A stretch of DNA of 7,761 bases from Firmicutes bacterium UBA5499 (lineage in GTDB: Bacteria > Bacillota > DTU084): NCBI GenBank assembly GCA_002426275.1, contig DIPB01000087.1, positions 16,136 through 23,896 on the forward strand, in the 5' to 3' direction. Under the pieces are notes generated by a model. It saw only the letters and a program-made list of their open reading frames with translations, was not told the DNA's origin and ran no database searches. The translations under genes and the position numbers were made by a program. The first letter of the stretch is position 1; each line of letters begins with the position of its first letter. This document shows positions 6,774-7,761 of this stretch, piece by piece.

Positions 6774-7561
6774 TGCTTGTTAAGTTGTTCAGCGATTTTT
6801 TCACCATTGAGCGGCTGATTGAGTTGGTGCGGATTTTGGTTGGCCTTTTCGGCATTTATCTGGCCGTGCGCCTTGCCGTTTATTTCACCAGCCGCGCGTT
6901 GGCGCGTCTGTTTCTCACTGGCAAAAACCGAGATGAGCGAAGAAGACAGACGGTTTATACTTTAATGCAGAGCAGCTTGCGTTATCTGTTCTATTTTTTC
7001 GCCATCGTTGCCGTGCTGAACCTGTTCCATGTGAATACATCCTCTCTGATCACGGCTGCGGGCGTTGGCGGCCTAATCATAGGTCTGGGCACTCAGAATC
7101 TGATCCGCGATCTGGTGGCTGGCTTTTTCATCCTGCTGGAAGATCAATTTGCAGTGGGAGATCTGGTCGCCATCGGCGCGGCGGAAGGAATCGTGGAGCG
7201 GATGGGAATCCGCACCACCGCTGTGCGGGATCCCACCGGCAAACTTTTCGTCATCCCGAACGGACAGATCAACTCCCTGGTGGTACACAGTCCCAACCCT
7301 TGGGTGATCCTGGACTACGATTTACACGGAGAGAGCCCGGAAAGGCTGCTGGCAAAATTAGCGCCGCTCTTGCCGCGTTGGCGTGAGGAGATCGGCAATA
7401 TCCAGACGCCAATCCAGGTTTGGCCTTTGGCTGCCGCGGAGAAGAATTTTTTGCGATTCGCTGCGCTCACAGAGCCCGCTTGCCGCTACTCGGTGGAAAG
7501 AGAATTGGCCGGCCGCCTCAGCGCGCTCTTCGAGTCTGGAAAGGCTGGAGCGGACAGTTGA
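6773..7561 (+). CDS. mscS: MscS-family small-conductance mechanosensitive ion channel
   Basis: A cytoplasmic-membrane channel that in this family opens under membrane tension to release solutes during hypo-osmotic shock. The 262 residues are close to E. coli MscS (286). Seen: three hydrophobic helices at about 18-40, 66-87 and 90-122. The third is the pore helix, Gly/Ala-rich (AAGVGGLIIGLGTQNL, 95-110), followed by IRDLVAGFFILLEDQFAVGD (111-130), the family hallmark. A beta domain with GIVERMGIRTT (139-149) and FVIPNGQI (159-166) and a short cytoplasmic alpha/beta tail complete it. The C-terminal domain is somewhat shorter than in E. coli MscS. The GTG start overlaps the stop of the upstream gene by one base, and its TGA overlaps the TTG of the DUF951 gene by four. 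The stretch from the methyltransferase through DUF951 is therefore probably one transcript. The link to methionine metabolism is likely only positional. Confidence 0.94.
   Translation: MLVKLFSDFFTIERLIELVRILVGLFGIYLAVRLAVYFTSRALARLFLTGKNRDERRRQTVYTLMQSSLRYLFYFFAIVAVLNLFHVNTSSLITAAGVGGLIIGLGTQNLIRDLVAGFFILLEDQFAVGDLVAIGAAEGIVERMGIRTTAVRDPTGKLFVIPNGQINSLVVHSPNPWVILDYDLHGESPERLLAKLAPLLPRWREEIGNIQTPIQVWPLAAAEKNFLRFAALTEPACRYSVERELAGRLSALFESGKAGADS
7547..7550 (+). promoter_or_regulatory. Ribosome binding site fixing the TTG start of the DUF951 gene
   Basis: GGAG lies 7 bases before the TTG at 7558, inside the end of the mscS-type gene. No other in-frame start near the conserved N-terminus has a comparable site. 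Confidence 0.65.
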
Positions 7562-7761
7562 GTTGGGACTATAAGCCGGGCGATGTTTTAGTTTTGCGTA
7601 AGCAGCATCCTTGCGGCAGTTCAAGCTGGGAAGTGCTGCGCCTGGGCTCTGACGTCCGCCTTTTGTGTACAGGCTGCGGCCGCATGATCACCTTGAGCCG
7701 TCGGGATTTAGACCGTCGCGTTAAAGCTGTGGAAAAGAAGGTTGGTGTAAAGTTATCGTAG
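7558..7761 (+). CDS. DUF951 family small protein (YyzM-like), function unknown
   Basis: A 67-residue soluble, basic protein. Seen: YKPGDVLVLRKQHPCGSSSW near the N-terminus, then WEVLRLGSDVRLLCTGCGR, which is the DUF951 pattern of an HPCG motif followed by a CxxC. Cys19, Cys38 and Cys41 with His17 suggest a small metal-binding fold, though this is inference. The family begins just before the YKxGD segment, so the in-frame extension upstream to 7420 is not used. TTG 7558 gives the expected length and has GGAG 7 bases before it. Its start overlaps the mscS stop as TTGA, implying coupled translation. In B. subtilis the homologue (yyzM, from memory) lies near yyaF-rpsF, and an mscS-DUF951-rpsF order is common in Bacillota, so ribosomal protein S6 may follow just outside the window. 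The molecular role is unknown. Confidence 0.9.
   Translation: MSWDYKPGDVLVLRKQHPCGSSSWEVLRLGSDVRLLCTGCGRMITLSRRDLDRRVKAVEKKVGVKLS

Noticed and set aside
7420..7557. N-terminal extension of the DUF951 frame to an upstream ATG, giving 113 codons
   Set aside because: The extension lies wholly inside the mscS coding region, has no family similarity and exceeds the normal DUF951 length; TTG 7558 has a fitting ribosome site.

Overview
The window reads as a low-copy chromosomal stretch of an anaerobic Bacillota, most likely of the Clostridia or Negativicutes. The grounds are a T-box leader, a Thermotoga-type DAHP synthase, a YitJ-type fused methionine/folate enzyme, a DUF951 protein, strong GGAGG ribosome sites and frequent TTG/GTG starts in fairly GC-rich DNA. 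The taxonomic call is inference. No mobile element, CRISPR array, rRNA or tRNA is visible.

Left part (1-2165, + strand): the end of an electron transfer flavoprotein alpha subunit gene, probably cut by the window edge, is followed after 28 bases by a COG2407-type sugar isomerase (L-fucose/L-arabinose isomerase superfamily) whose substrate cannot be read from sequence.

Middle part (2175-4879, - strand, read right to left): a strong promoter, a complete phenylalanine-type T-box leader with its terminator, then aroF, pheA and tspO. aroF makes the first shikimate-pathway intermediate and pheA makes phenylpyruvate, so uncharged tRNA-Phe would switch on the entry step and the Phe branch together. 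A tryptophan-rich TspO membrane protein follows 62 bases downstream with no visible terminator and may be carried on the same message. This operon converges on the isomerase gene with only 9 bases between stop codons.

Right part (4956-7761, + strand): a bifunctional homocysteine methyltransferase/methylenetetrahydrofolate reductase, an MscS-family mechanosensitive channel and a small DUF951 zinc-ribbon-like protein form a tightly overlapping operon (1-base and 4-base stop/start overlaps). The mscS-DUF951 pair is commonly found close to rpsF and the parAB/oriC region in Bacillota, so the window may lie near the replication origin.

I did not find a clearly new system. The items most worth a second look are the T-box controlled aroF-pheA-tspO arrangement, the altered ligand motif in the ACT domain of PheA, and the pairing of a divergent EtfA with an orphan sugar isomerase.
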